Shown piece by piece: positions 34,293 to 43,266 of a stretch of DNA of 58,116 nucleotides. The notes beneath the pieces were generated by a model that saw only the letters and a program-made list of their open reading frames with translations, was not told the DNA's origin and did no database searches. The first letter of the stretch is position 1; each line of letters starts with the position of its first letter. Position numbers and translations under genes: made by a program. Source of the stretch: Leptolyngbya sp. PLA1 (GTDB lineage: Bacteria; Planctomycetota; Phycisphaerae; Phycisphaerales; UBA1924). The stretch is from positions 1-58,116 of the forward strand of contig QWIH01000021.1 of the NCBI GenBank assembly GCA_021405315.1, given 5' to 3'.

Positions 34293-37200
34293 ATGCGCAC
34301 GGAACCCACAACCCCACGGACGGGCCGAACGCCGGGCCGGAAGCCGGGAAGGCTTCGGCGCTGGGGCGTGCGCCTCGGGGTGCTGATCCTGGTTCTCACC
34401 GCCGGTTGGCTGCTGCTCACCCGGTCTTTCCTGACCAGGGCGCTGGTTCTCGGGCAGGTCGGGGGCCTGCTCGGCGGTGAGCTGTCCGCCGAGTCGCTCA
34501 CCGTCGGCAGCGGGGGTCATGTCGAGGCGACAGGGCTCGTTCTCACGGCCCGGGGCGTGGAAGGCCCCGCGGCGGAGATCGTCCGGATCGGTCGCCTGGA
34601 GGCAGAGGTCGGCCTTTGGTCCGTGATTCGCGGCTCGCCCGAAGTGATGTCACTCACGCTGACGTCGCCGGTAGTGCGCGTCTCGCAATCCGTGGATGAC
34701 AACACGCTCAACTTCGCCTCCCTCCAGCCTCGCTCGCTCTCGGGCTCCCGCCCCGCGAGGCTGCCCAGGGTGCTGGTGAGCCAGGGGGTCATCGAAATCG
34801 GCGAGCACGTGACCGACCCTGACAGGCTCGCCCGGGGCGAGGCGCCCTTCCGGCTGCTCAGGCAGTTCCCCGTCTCCGGCGAGGTCGAACGAGTCCCGGA
34901 CTCCGAGGGCGAGATGGCGATCTCGTTCCGGCAGCTCGGTCCTGATGGCACGCCCATGCAAGGCCCGGGCAGCGTGCTCCTCGAGGGCCGCGCGAGCGGC
35001 GATCGGGTGCGACTCCGGTTGGGCGAGCTCTCGCTCGCGTCGTGGGCCCCGGAATCCCTGCCCGCGGGGATCCGCGAGGCGCTGACCCAACTCAGGCTTG
35101 AAGGCTCGGTGACCGACGCCGAGCTCACCTACACCAACGCCGGCGGGGTGGAAGCCAGGGCGAAGCTCTCCGGCGTGGCCCTCACGCTCCCCGTGCAGAC
35201 CCAGCCCGATGTCGACGCCGACGGCAACCCCCTGCCCATGACCGAGGAAGACAAGGCCCGTCGGCTTCGCCTCCAGAACGTCTCGGGCGAGCTCAGCGTC
35301 TCCCAGAGCCGCCTGCAGGGCGTCTTCGACGGCGTGGTGGAGGAACTGCCCTACCACGTGGAGTTCCTGAGCCGGGGCACGTCGGCGGACGCCGCGTTCG
35401 ACTGCCGCATCGTCTGCGAGAACTTCCGCATGGAGACCCGCCCGCAGGTGCTGCGGTTCGCGCCCGGGCTCGTCAGGCGACGTCTCCAGCAGTTCTCCGA
35501 TCCCACCGGGATGGTGGACCTTGACGTGTCACTCACGCGCGGCGCCCCGTCCGGGGGCGTCGCCCCTCCTGTCGCGGTCAGGGGGACGCTGCGATTCCGG
35601 GATGCGACCGCCGCGTTCGAGCGGTTCCCGTACCGCTTCACGAAGCTCACCGGCGAGTTCGCGTTCACGGACAACCGGATCGACATCAAGCGCGTCGCGG
35701 GTGGCTCACCGGGCGGCGCGACCATCGAGGCCGCCGGGTTCATCTCACCCCTCACCGACGACGCCGAGGTGCGGGTGAACGTGAACGTGCACAATCTCCC
35801 TGTGGATGGCAACCTCGCGAAGGCGATGCAGGCGCGCGGGAAGGTGATCGACGAACTGTGCAGCCAGGAGCGCTACGACGCGCTGGCGCAGCGCGGGCTG
35901 ATCACCCCTCCGGAGCACGCCGCTCGCGCCACGCCGGACGCGCCCGTCTTTGAGCTCGGCGGGCGCGTCAACGTGCTCGCGGTGATCACGCGTGAGCCGG
36001 GCCCGGACAGCAACTGGCACGACACCATCACCATCACGATGCCCAAGGTGGGGATCCTGCCCCGCTCGGCCCCCCTGCCCATGATCGCGCGAGACGTCAC
36101 CATCATCAAGACCGACGACGAGGCGGTGGTCAGGGGCGGCAGGCTCGAAGGGCTCCAGGGCGGGCACGCCACCATCACCGCGAGGGCCGACCTCCCTGCG
36201 CTCACCACGGGCGGGGCCTTCAGCCCCGAGGTCCAGGTCGCCGCCCGCGGCGTCCCCCTCACCCGGCTCCTGCTCGCAGCCATGGAGGCGGACCCGGACG
36301 CGGCGAGCGTGGCGCGATCCGTCGCGGCACTCGGGGCCAGCGGCGTGCTTGACATCGACGCGCGCGCCGCACCGACCCCGGGCGGCCCCCCCGACTTCCG
36401 AGTCGAAGTTCGCAGCGATGGCATGGCCGCGACTCCCGCGCCCAGGGGCGGCCCGGGGCGCGTGCGTGCCAGCGGCGTCGCCGGCGCCATCGTCGTGACC
36501 CCGGACCGCGTCAGGGCGGATCTGAAAGGGAAGTTCTCGGCCGCGGAGGGCGCCCGGGACAGCGCGGGAGAGGTTTCGCTCGATCGAACACGAAGTTCCG
36601 CGCCGGGCGGGCCCGCGCTCTCGCTGAAGGCGACCGCAACCGATGCCGACGCCGCCTTGCCCATCGAAGACTTCGTACAGGCCTTTGCACCCGAGGCCGC
36701 GGCGGAGATCGCCGCCGTCCGGGAGGAGTTCGCGTTCTCGGGACGTTGGTCCGGCGTCGTGGACGTGAGCGTCACGGGCGAGGATGAGCCCTCGGTGCGG
36801 ATCGAGGTCGAGCGCGCCGACGCCCTGTCCCTGCTCACACCGGGCGGGCGCGCGGGCGCGACTACGGACAACGGACGATTCACCTTCACGCGGGGCCGCG
36901 CAGGCTCGCCCTCCACCGTTCGCTTCGATCAGTGGTCCGGCCGCGTGACGACGGATGGCCAGGACGACGGCACGGCGACCGCCTCGGGCCTTCTCACCAC
37001 GACCGGGCTTCCCGCGGGTGAGACGCTGCGTGTGGAGGTCGTGGGAAACCGGTTCGAGTCGGGGGTTTCGCGCTGGCTGGCGGCGAGGTCGATCGCCGGC
37101 GCCGACGAGGCGATCCGGCGTCACAACCCGCGGGGGCTGTTCGACCTGTCGCTCACGCTCCAGCCGGGGCCGCAGGGGTGGCTCGCCTCGGGCGCTCTCA

Positions 37201-38546
37201 TGCCCCGCTCGCTGGTGCTGAGCATGAGCGGCGAGGACGTGCCCCTGGGGTCGCCGACGGGCCGCGTGGAGTTCCGGCCCGGCCAGGGACAGGTGCGCGA
37301 CCTGGTGCTCATGGGAGCGGGGGACCGGGGAATCACCGGGTCCATCTCCGGCGGGTGGATCACGGACGACGATGGCGGGCGAGCCGTGCACGCGGAGATG
37401 AGACTGCTCAGCGGCGCCGACCCCGCGGCTCTCCTGGCCCAGATGCCCACGGGCTTGCGAGCAGCCCTGGACGAACTCAAGGTGCGTGTGACAGGTCCGG
37501 TGTCATTCGAGCCTCTCAGGCTCTCGCTGAACTTTGACGCGAAGGGCGAACTCGGGGCCTACGCCGCGGGAGGGACCATCGGCGTCGCCGACCTGTCCAT
37601 GGAGCCGGGCGTCGAGGTCGGGCAGGGCAAGGGGCGGATCGAGTTCAACGCCGAGCGTGCAGGGGCGCTGGACCCTTCCTCCTACGACGTGTGGGGGCTC
37701 TTCGACTCCGTGCGGCTCAGCGGCATCACGATGACCGGCGCACGCGCTCGCGTCGTGGGCGACCCATCGGGCCGCGTGCTCATCCCCCACCTCTCCGGCG
37801 TGTGCCACGGCGGGCGATTCGCGGGAGAGGCCGAGGTCGGGCCCGCGGCGGAAGACGGTCGCACGTACTCCATGGCAGCGCAGTTTTCCGGCGTGCGATT
37901 CGCCTCCCTGCTGGCCGAGTTCGCCCCCGCCGCAGAGCAGGACGAAACAGCGGTCGCCCCCGCGCCGGACGAGTCGCGGGGCCTGCTCGACGCCAGCCTC
38001 ACCATCGGCGGAAGGACGGATCGGCCCGAGACCCGGCGCGGGCGCGGCACCGGCTCCATCACGGGCGGGCGCGTCATGAGCCTGCCTCTGCTGGTTCCCC
38101 TCATCCGCGCGTCGAACCTCGAACTGCCGTTCGAGGAGAGGCTGGACTTCGCGCGAGCCGACTATTTCATCGAGGGGGCCCTCGTGAACTTCGAGGAACT
38201 CTCCATCTTCTCCCGCAGCGTGGAGTTCTTCGGGTTCGGAACCGTGCGCTGGCCGGACCTCGCGCTCGATCTCCGCTTCAGGCCCCGCGCCCGCACGCGC
38301 ATCCCCCTCCTCACCCCCGTGCTGGAAGGCGTGCGGAACGAGCTCGTCGGCGCGCAGGTCGTCGGCACGCTCCGCGAGCCGGACGTCACCTTCACGGCCC
38401 TGGGCGGCACGCAGCGGTTCATCGGCTCCATGTTCGGCTCCTCGCCCAGCGAGCAGCAGCGACGCCTCGAGGACATCGAGCGCCGTGCCAACGCGCGCCC
38501 GCGAACCCCGGCCCGCGACTCCTCGCCCATCGGCGACCAGCCCTAG
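34293..38546 (+). CDS. Very large AsmA/TamB-like envelope protein, about 1417 aa
   Basis: I chose the ATG at 34293 (a GTG nine bases upstream is possible). A basic N-terminus leads into one membrane helix (LGVLILVLTAGWLLLTRSFL, about residues 26-45). Then come over 1,300 residues of repetitive beta strands with many VRV and G-S-V blocks, ending in an AsmA-C-like region (GRGTGSITGGRVMSLPLLVPLIRASN then FGFGTVRWPDLALDLRFRPR). This plan matches AsmA/YhdP/TamB proteins, which bridge inner and outer membranes and move lipids. A C-terminal helix with RRLEDIERRANARPRTP closes it. Function is inferred from architecture. Confidence 0.8.
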   Translation: MRTEPTTPRTGRTPGRKPGRLRRWGVRLGVLILVLTAGWLLLTRSFLTRALVLGQVGGLLGGELSAESLTVGSGGHVEATGLVLTARGVEGPAAEIVRIGRLEAEVGLWSVIRGSPEVMSLTLTSPVVRVSQSVDDNTLNFASLQPRSLSGSRPARLPRVLVSQGVIEIGEHVTDPDRLARGEAPFRLLRQFPVSGEVERVPDSEGEMAISFRQLGPDGTPMQGPGSVLLEGRASGDRVRLRLGELSLASWAPESLPAGIREALTQLRLEGSVTDAELTYTNAGGVEARAKLSGVALTLPVQTQPDVDADGNPLPMTEEDKARRLRLQNVSGELSVSQSRLQGVFDGVVEELPYHVEFLSRGTSADAAFDCRIVCENFRMETRPQVLRFAPGLVRRRLQQFSDPTGMVDLDVSLTRGAPSGGVAPPVAVRGTLRFRDATAAFERFPYRFTKLTGEFAFTDNRIDIKRVAGGSPGGATIEAAGFISPLTDDAEVRVNVNVHNLPVDGNLAKAMQARGKVIDELCSQERYDALAQRGLITPPEHAARATPDAPVFELGGRVNVLAVITREPGPDSNWHDTITITMPKVGILPRSAPLPMIARDVTIIKTDDEAVVRGGRLEGLQGGHATITARADLPALTTGGAFSPEVQVAARGVPLTRLLLAAMEADPDAASVARSVAALGASGVLDIDARAAPTPGGPPDFRVEVRSDGMAATPAPRGGPGRVRASGVAGAIVVTPDRVRADLKGKFSAAEGARDSAGEVSLDRTRSSAPGGPALSLKATATDADAALPIEDFVQAFAPEAAAEIAAVREEFAFSGRWSGVVDVSVTGEDEPSVRIEVERADALSLLTPGGRAGATTDNGRFTFTRGRAGSPSTVRFDQWSGRVTTDGQDDGTATASGLLTTTGLPAGETLRVEVVGNRFESGVSRWLAARSIAGADEAIRRHNPRGLFDLSLTLQPGPQGWLASGALMPRSLVLSMSGEDVPLGSPTGRVEFRPGQGQVRDLVLMGAGDRGITGSISGGWITDDDGGRAVHAEMRLLSGADPAALLAQMPTGLRAALDELKVRVTGPVSFEPLRLSLNFDAKGELGAYAAGGTIGVADLSMEPGVEVGQGKGRIEFNAERAGALDPSSYDVWGLFDSVRLSGITMTGARARVVGDPSGRVLIPHLSGVCHGGRFAGEAEVGPAAEDGRTYSMAAQFSGVRFASLLAEFAPAAEQDETAVAPAPDESRGLLDASLTIGGRTDRPETRRGRGTGSITGGRVMSLPLLVPLIRASNLELPFEERLDFARADYFIEGALVNFEELSIFSRSVEFFGFGTVRWPDLALDLRFRPRARTRIPLLTPVLEGVRNELVGAQVVGTLREPDVTFTALGGTQRFIGSMFGSSPSEQQRRLEDIERRANARPRTPARDSSPIGDQP

Positions 38547-38583
38547 CTCGACCAGCAGGCCCGGGCGAGTACGATCCGCCCGC

Positions 38584-39285
38584 ATGGACTACCGCGTGAT
38601 CAGCATCGGGTGCCTCGCCGCTCACCCGCTCTGGGGAGAGCGGGCCCCGGCCCGCACCGGGCACGCGACCACCACGCTCATCCTCGCGGAGGGACGGCGC
38701 ATCCTCGTCGATCCCGGCCTGCCCCCGCAGGTCCTGACCGCACGCCTCTCAGAGCGCGCCAACCTCGCGCCCGATGACATCACCGACCTCTTCTTCACCA
38801 GCTTCCAGCCCGACACCACCCGGGGCGTCGACGCCTTCACGAACGCCGACTGGTGGGTCTCCCGCGAGGAGCGTGAAGCCGTCGGCGTCGCCATGGCCCA
38901 GCGACTCCGCGCCATCCGCACGGGCGAGGGCATCGAAGCCGGCGCCGAGGACGACGAACTCGGGGCTGTGCTCGAACGGGGCGTCGCCATCCTCCAACGC
39001 TCCAACGTCGTGGATGGCGAACTCGCCCACGGCGTCTTCGCTTTCCCCATGCACGGCGTGACGCCAGGCCTGACCGGCCTCCTGATCGAGGGCACGCGCT
39101 TCACCACCCTCGTCTGTGGGGACGCCATCCCCACCGTCGAGCACCTCGATGGCGACCGGGTCCTCCCCGCCGCACACGACCTCGATGGGGCGAAGGCGAG
39201 TATGCAAGAGGCACTCGAAGTCGCCGACCTCCTCGTGCTCGGACGCGACAACCTGGCGGTCAACCCGGGCAAGCGGCCCTTCTAG
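38584..39285 (+). CDS. Metallo-beta-lactamase-fold protein lacking the HxHxDH motif
   Basis: The 233-residue protein starts at the ATG at 38584. The fold is seen in TLILAEGRRILVDPGLPPQV and DITDLFFTSFQPD, then AFPMHGVTPGLTGLLIEG and TLVCGDAIPT. The usual T-H-x-H-x-D-H metal motif aligns with S73-F-Q75-P-D77-T78, so three metal-binding histidines are replaced. H157 and D180, which stand at later metal positions, are kept. It may bind metal differently, be non-catalytic, or act on an unusual substrate. It lies 37 bp after the AsmA-like gene and may share its transcript. Confidence 0.75.
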   Translation: MDYRVISIGCLAAHPLWGERAPARTGHATTTLILAEGRRILVDPGLPPQVLTARLSERANLAPDDITDLFFTSFQPDTTRGVDAFTNADWWVSREEREAVGVAMAQRLRAIRTGEGIEAGAEDDELGAVLERGVAILQRSNVVDGELAHGVFAFPMHGVTPGLTGLLIEGTRFTTLVCGDAIPTVEHLDGDRVLPAAHDLDGAKASMQEALEVADLLVLGRDNLAVNPGKRPF

Positions 39286-39370
39286 CCGTACGGCGCCCTG
39301 AAAGTCAGCCCAGGGCAGCATTATCGGACTTGAAAGCCATCCCATCCCGGGACCGGGGGATAGGTTTCCC

Positions 39371-39398
39371 TTGCGGTCTCACGGGTCACGGATAGGAT
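39371..39398 (+). promoter_or_regulatory. Candidate promoter for the fourth PEP-CTERM-like gene
   Basis: TTGCGG (39371-39376), a 16-base spacer and TAGGAT (39393-39398) lie 49 bases before the ATG at 39447. The match to consensus is weak to moderate. Confidence 0.3.
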
Positions 39399-39446
39399 CT
39401 GGGTGCCGGACCCAAGCGGCTATCCGGCAGAGGGGATCCGGGAATC

Positions 39447-40364
39447 ATGAAGTACATGGCACTCGTGGGCGGCGCTCTCGTGGCCTCGATGGCGTCCGCT
39501 CAGACGATCGATCCGTTCTACGCCGGGAGCTACTCCTACACCGATCTCGGCTCGGCGCCCGATGTGCCGGGGCCGTACGGCGGGCTCACGATCCTCGCCG
39601 GATCGCCCAACACGCTCCTGCTCGGCGGGTCGGCGAACAACTCCTCTGGCGGCCTCTACGCGGTGGGCGTGACGCGCGACATCAACGGCCACATCACGGG
39701 GTTTACGGGCACCACCACCTACTACGCCGACGCGGCGTACAACGACGGCGGCGTCGCCTACGGACCGGGCGGCGTCCTCTTCGCCTCCCGCTGGCCCGTC
39801 AACGAACTCGGGCAGTACCTCCCGGGCAGCTCGGCGCCAGACAAGATCGTCAACCTCGCCGCCCTGGGCGTCGCGGGTTCGAACGCATCGGTGAACTTCG
39901 TACCCGCCAGCTACCCGGGCGCGGGCCGCATGAAGCTCGCGTCCTGGTCCGGCGGCCAGTTCTACGACGCCACCTACGCCCCGGACGGCCTGGGCACCTT
40001 CGACATCCTCTCCGTCACCGAGACGGCGGTGCTCGGCGGCGGGCCGGAGGGCTTCACCTACGTTCCGCTCGGGTCGCCCCTCTTCAGCGGCCCGTCCATG
40101 CTCGTCTCCGAATATTCTGCGGGCACCGTCGGCGTCTACGACGTGGACGCGAACGGCGACCCCATCGTCTCGACGCGCCGCGACTTCATCACGGGACTCA
40201 CCGGCGCCGAGGGAGCGCACATCGACCCGTACTCCGGTGATTTCCTGTTCTCCACGTTCGGCGGCGGGAACAGGATCATCGTCGTGCAGGGCTTCGTGCC
40301 GGCCCCCGGGGCCGCCGCGCTTGCGGCCGCCGCGGGCCTGCTTGTCGCCCGCCGCCGCCGCTGA
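39447..40364 (+). CDS. PEP-CTERM-like surface protein, beta-propeller-like, 305 aa
   Basis: The start is the ATG at 39447. A signal peptide (YMALVGGALVASMASAQ) precedes a body with repeated short strands, including GLTILAGSPNTLLLGGSANN, GGVAYGPGGVLFASRWP and MLVSEYSAGTVGVYDVDANG, which reads like a propeller or SMP-30-like surface domain. The tail is VPAPGAAALAAAAGLLVARRRR. The protein is predicted to be exported and sorted by an exosortase outside the window. It is monocistronic, with its own terminator. Confidence 0.8.
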   Translation: MKYMALVGGALVASMASAQTIDPFYAGSYSYTDLGSAPDVPGPYGGLTILAGSPNTLLLGGSANNSSGGLYAVGVTRDINGHITGFTGTTTYYADAAYNDGGVAYGPGGVLFASRWPVNELGQYLPGSSAPDKIVNLAALGVAGSNASVNFVPASYPGAGRMKLASWSGGQFYDATYAPDGLGTFDILSVTETAVLGGGPEGFTYVPLGSPLFSGPSMLVSEYSAGTVGVYDVDANGDPIVSTRRDFITGLTGAEGAHIDPYSGDFLFSTFGGGNRIIVVQGFVPAPGAAALAAAAGLLVARRRR

Positions 40365-40390
40365 TCCCGGCGTGATCCTCCATGAATGAC

Positions 40391-40422
40391 AAGGGCGGAA
40401 CCCGAGCTCGGGTCCCGCCCTT
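40391..40422. terminator. Terminator hairpin between convergent genes
   Basis: AAGGGCGG pairs with CCGCCCTT, and the inner CCCGAG pairs with CTCGGG, giving a long stem. It is followed by CTTGTTTCCTT on the plus strand. It lies between the surface protein stop (40364) and the epimerase stop (40445). Confidence 0.75.
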
Positions 40423-40444
40423 CTTGTTTCCTTGGATGGGCTCT

Positions 40445-41680
40445 TTAGCGGCGCTTGCCGGCCTTCGCGCGGGCGGGCTTCTTTGCAGGCTTGGCCTTCG
40501 GCGCGGGCTTGGACTTCTTGGCCGGCTTCTTGGCCGCCTTGGCCGGCTTGCCGGGCTTCCCGCCATAGCCCGCGGGAATGCCCTGCTTCCAGGTGTCCAT
40601 GAACTTGGAGTCGGGGTTGAAGCCATCGCCGGGGATGGGGTGGCTGCCCTTGGTGAAGGTGGAGATGGAGGAAAGGTGTGCGGTCTTGGCGTTGTACTTG
40701 GCGTTGAACTCGCCCTCGATCCAGCGGAAGGTGCGCTCCATGCCGTCGCGCAGGCGCGTGGAGGGCTCCCAGTTGAGGTAGCCGAGGATCTTGGAGTTGT
40801 CCGAGTTGCGGCCCGCGACACCGCGGGGCGCGTCGAGCTTGTAGTTCCGCTCGAGCTTGACGCCCGCGATCTCCTCCGCGATGTCCACGAGCTGGTTGAT
40901 GCTCACAAGCTCCGAGGAACCGAGGTTGATGGGCTCGAGGATGTCGGAGTGGGTGATGCGGTCGATGCCCTGGGTGCAGTCATCGACGAACATGAATGAG
41001 CGTGTCTGCGTCCCGTCTCCCCAGATCTCGATCTCGTGCTTCCCCGAGACCTTGGCGGCGATGACCTTCCGGCAGATGGCCGCGGGAGCCTTCTCCCGCC
41101 CGCCCTCCCACGTGCCGAACGGGCCGTACACGTTGTGGAACCTCGCCACACGCGTGTTCATGCCGAAGTCCTCGCGGAAATGGCGGCACATGCGCTCGGA
41201 GAAGAGCTTCTCCCAGCCGTAGCCGTCCTCGGGCAGCGCGGGGTACGCATCGACTTCACGGAGCGCGGTGATGTTGGGGTCCTTCTGCTTGTCGGCGTTG
41301 TAGACGCACGCGGAGGACGCGTAGAAGAAGCGGCCGACGCCCGCCTCCTGGGCCGCGAGCAGCATGTGCGTGTTCGTCAGGACGCTCAGCATGCAGAGCG
41401 CCTTGTTGTTCTCGATGAAGCCCATGCCCCCCATGTCCGCCGCGAGCTGATAGACCTCGTCGGCCCCGGCGCAGATCGCGCGACAGACCTTGAAGTCGCG
41501 GCAGTCACCGCGAGTCGGGCCGGCGTGGTTCTCCGCGTGCCGGTGCACCTGGTACCACTCGTCCAGGGGCTTGATGTCCGCGCACACGACGCGGCAGCCC
41601 GCGTTCAGGAACCGGGCGGCCAGGTGGCCACCGATGAATCCGCCTGCGCCCGTGATCACGACAGTCTTCGCCTTCGGCAT
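40445..41680 (-). CDS. GDP-mannose-3,5-epimerase-like SDR enzyme with lysine-rich tail
   Basis: The NAD-binding motif is GAGGFIGG (residues 11-18). The GME-type segment AADMGGMGFIENN, the serine in YASSACVY (S123) and the Y154-x3-K158 pair are present. ENNKALCMLSVLTNTHMLLAA and FHNVYGPFGTWEGGREKAP also match plant and bacterial GDP-mannose-3,5-epimerases, so the substrate is probably a nucleotide sugar for polysaccharide. The last 36 residues are a Lys/Ala/Pro-rich tail resembling histone H1. That tail is not part of known epimerases. Confidence 0.82.
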   Translation of the reverse strand: MPKAKTVVITGAGGFIGGHLAARFLNAGCRVVCADIKPLDEWYQVHRHAENHAGPTRGDCRDFKVCRAICAGADEVYQLAADMGGMGFIENNKALCMLSVLTNTHMLLAAQEAGVGRFFYASSACVYNADKQKDPNITALREVDAYPALPEDGYGWEKLFSERMCRHFREDFGMNTRVARFHNVYGPFGTWEGGREKAPAAICRKVIAAKVSGKHEIEIWGDGTQTRSFMFVDDCTQGIDRITHSDILEPINLGSSELVSINQLVDIAEEIAGVKLERNYKLDAPRGVAGRNSDNSKILGYLNWEPSTRLRDGMERTFRWIEGEFNAKYNAKTAHLSSISTFTKGSHPIPGDGFNPDSKFMDTWKQGIPAGYGGKPGKPAKAAKKPAKKSKPAPKAKPAKKPARAKAGKRR

Positions 41681-41848
41681 GGTTCGCTCGCTGCGTTATG
41701 GGCCCTTCTCGGGGCCGCTCGTCCTTGGTTCTCATCCGGCCCGCTCGTACGGATCGTATCGCGCGGGGGTTCGGGCCAGCACCCCGGCCCCGCTATGTCG
41801 GCCTGATGCCCGGCTCTCTCCAATCCCGCGCCCGCCTTGGCGGGGGGT

Positions 41849-43249
41849 TCAGGCCTCGGCCTCCACACAGGCAGGGAGATCGACAGTCATGGTCGTCCCC
41901 TGCTGCCACACCGACTCCACACCCACCGTGCCGCCTAGGGTCCTGACCGCGTGACGGACGATGGCGAGCCCGAGCCCGGTGCCGCGCATCGCCGGGCTGC
42001 CGTGGCGAGCTGATCCGACCTGGAAGAACCGCTCGAAGATGCGCTGCTGATGCTCGATCGGGATCCCGATGCCCCGGTCGACCACCCGGAACCTCGCCCC
42101 GGCACGCCCTCCGGGGTTGGCCACCACCCGCCCCTCCAGCCGGACCTCGGTGCCCTCGAACGCGAACTTCACCGCGTTCTCGACCAGGTTGCGGATGATC
42201 ACGCTCACGAGGCGCCGATCCGTCCGCATCGACTCCAACCCCGGGTCCAGGTCGACCCGGATGGCCACGCGGCGATGGCCGGCCTGGTCGGCGAGCTCTG
42301 CCTTCACCTCCGAAGCGACCTCCGATGCCCGAACAGGCTTCACCTCCGCGGGCCCCTCCTGCGACTCGAGCCTCGACAGGTCCAGCAGGTCGCGCACCAA
42401 CTCTTCAAGCCTCACCACATTGGTTGCGATCATGCGGGCCAGGCGCTCCCGCATCGCCGGGTCCTCCCAGGCGCCGCCCTCGAGCGTCTCGATGGCTCCG
42501 CGGATGGACGCGAGCGGCGTGCGCAGCTCGTGGCTGGCGTTCGCCACGAAATCCGTGCGAAGCTGGACCGCCACCGACAGGTCCGTCACGTCACGGATCG
42601 ACAGCACCACACCGGGGCTCGGGGCCGGACCGGTCGGCGAGGCCCCCACCTCGAGCACGCGCACCCCTCGGGCGGAAGGCACCCGAACTTCCTCGGCGCC
42701 GGCCTGACCCGCGACCGCCTTCGCGTGAAGGGCCAGCACGACGCTGCTCGTAAACAACTCGTCGATCCGACGACCCACCGGCCCAGCCCCGCGGTCGCGG
42801 AAGTGCTCGGCGGCGCTCCGATTGGCCCAGAGGACCACTCCACGCGCGTCCGTCGACAGGACGGGAATGGGCAGAGCCTCCAGCACCACGGCCTGCGCCA
42901 AGGCCTGCCGGGCGGCCTGCGCCCGCGCCGCTCCCGCCCGAGACGCGAGTTGCCGGACCCGGTCCATCACGTCCGCGGCGTCGGCGTCCGCCGGAGGCTC
43001 CGGTTCGTCGAGGACGAGTTCACCCGCCACGGCCCGCCAGGCCGCCAGCGCGGCGAGGCGCTCCTCTCGTGCCGCCCGCGACCGGCGGGTCGTCAGGATC
43101 ACAGTCCCGAGCAGGGAGCACATCACCGCGACCGGACCGGGCCAGAGCGGAAAGCCGCCTCGGCCGGATGCCAGCAGCAGACCCGCGGACGGTGCCCACA
43201 GGAGCGCCGCGGCCACCCACCCCAAGTCTGGTCCGGTACGCGCAGGCAT
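41849..43249 (-). CDS. phoR: PhoR-type sensor histidine kinase, 466 aa
   Basis: Two N-terminal membrane segments are visible (WVAAALLWAPSAGLLLASG and FPLWPGPVAVMCSLLGTVIL). A PAS-like domain follows (VVLEALPIPVLSTDARGVVLWAN). The phosphorylated His is in FVANASHELRTPLASIRG, and the catalytic domain has ENAVKFAFEG (N box), VDRGIGIP (G1) and GTGLGLAIV (G2). The response regulator gene is 17 bp upstream. The naming is by similarity of layout and context; the sensed signal is inferred. Confidence 0.85.
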   Translation of the reverse strand: MPARTGPDLGWVAAALLWAPSAGLLLASGRGGFPLWPGPVAVMCSLLGTVILTTRRSRAAREERLAALAAWRAVAGELVLDEPEPPADADAADVMDRVRQLASRAGAARAQAARQALAQAVVLEALPIPVLSTDARGVVLWANRSAAEHFRDRGAGPVGRRIDELFTSSVVLALHAKAVAGQAGAEEVRVPSARGVRVLEVGASPTGPAPSPGVVLSIRDVTDLSVAVQLRTDFVANASHELRTPLASIRGAIETLEGGAWEDPAMRERLARMIATNVVRLEELVRDLLDLSRLESQEGPAEVKPVRASEVASEVKAELADQAGHRRVAIRVDLDPGLESMRTDRRLVSVIIRNLVENAVKFAFEGTEVRLEGRVVANPGGRAGARFRVVDRGIGIPIEHQQRIFERFFQVGSARHGSPAMRGTGLGLAIVRHAVRTLGGTVGVESVWQQGTTMTVDLPACVEAEA

Positions 43250-43266
43250 GGCCAGAGACTAGGGAC

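Noticed and set aside
35745..37391. Long open frame opposite the AsmA-like gene (about 548 codons)
   Set aside because: No ribosome site, no domain, composition typical of an antisense shadow.
39876..39890. GGGTTCGAAC resembling a tRNA T-loop
   Set aside because: It lies inside the surface protein gene and no cloverleaf can be drawn.
41831..41844. CCCGCCTTGGCGGG hairpin after the PhoR-type kinase gene as a terminator
   Set aside because: A 5-bp stem with no T run on the relevant strand is too weak to call.
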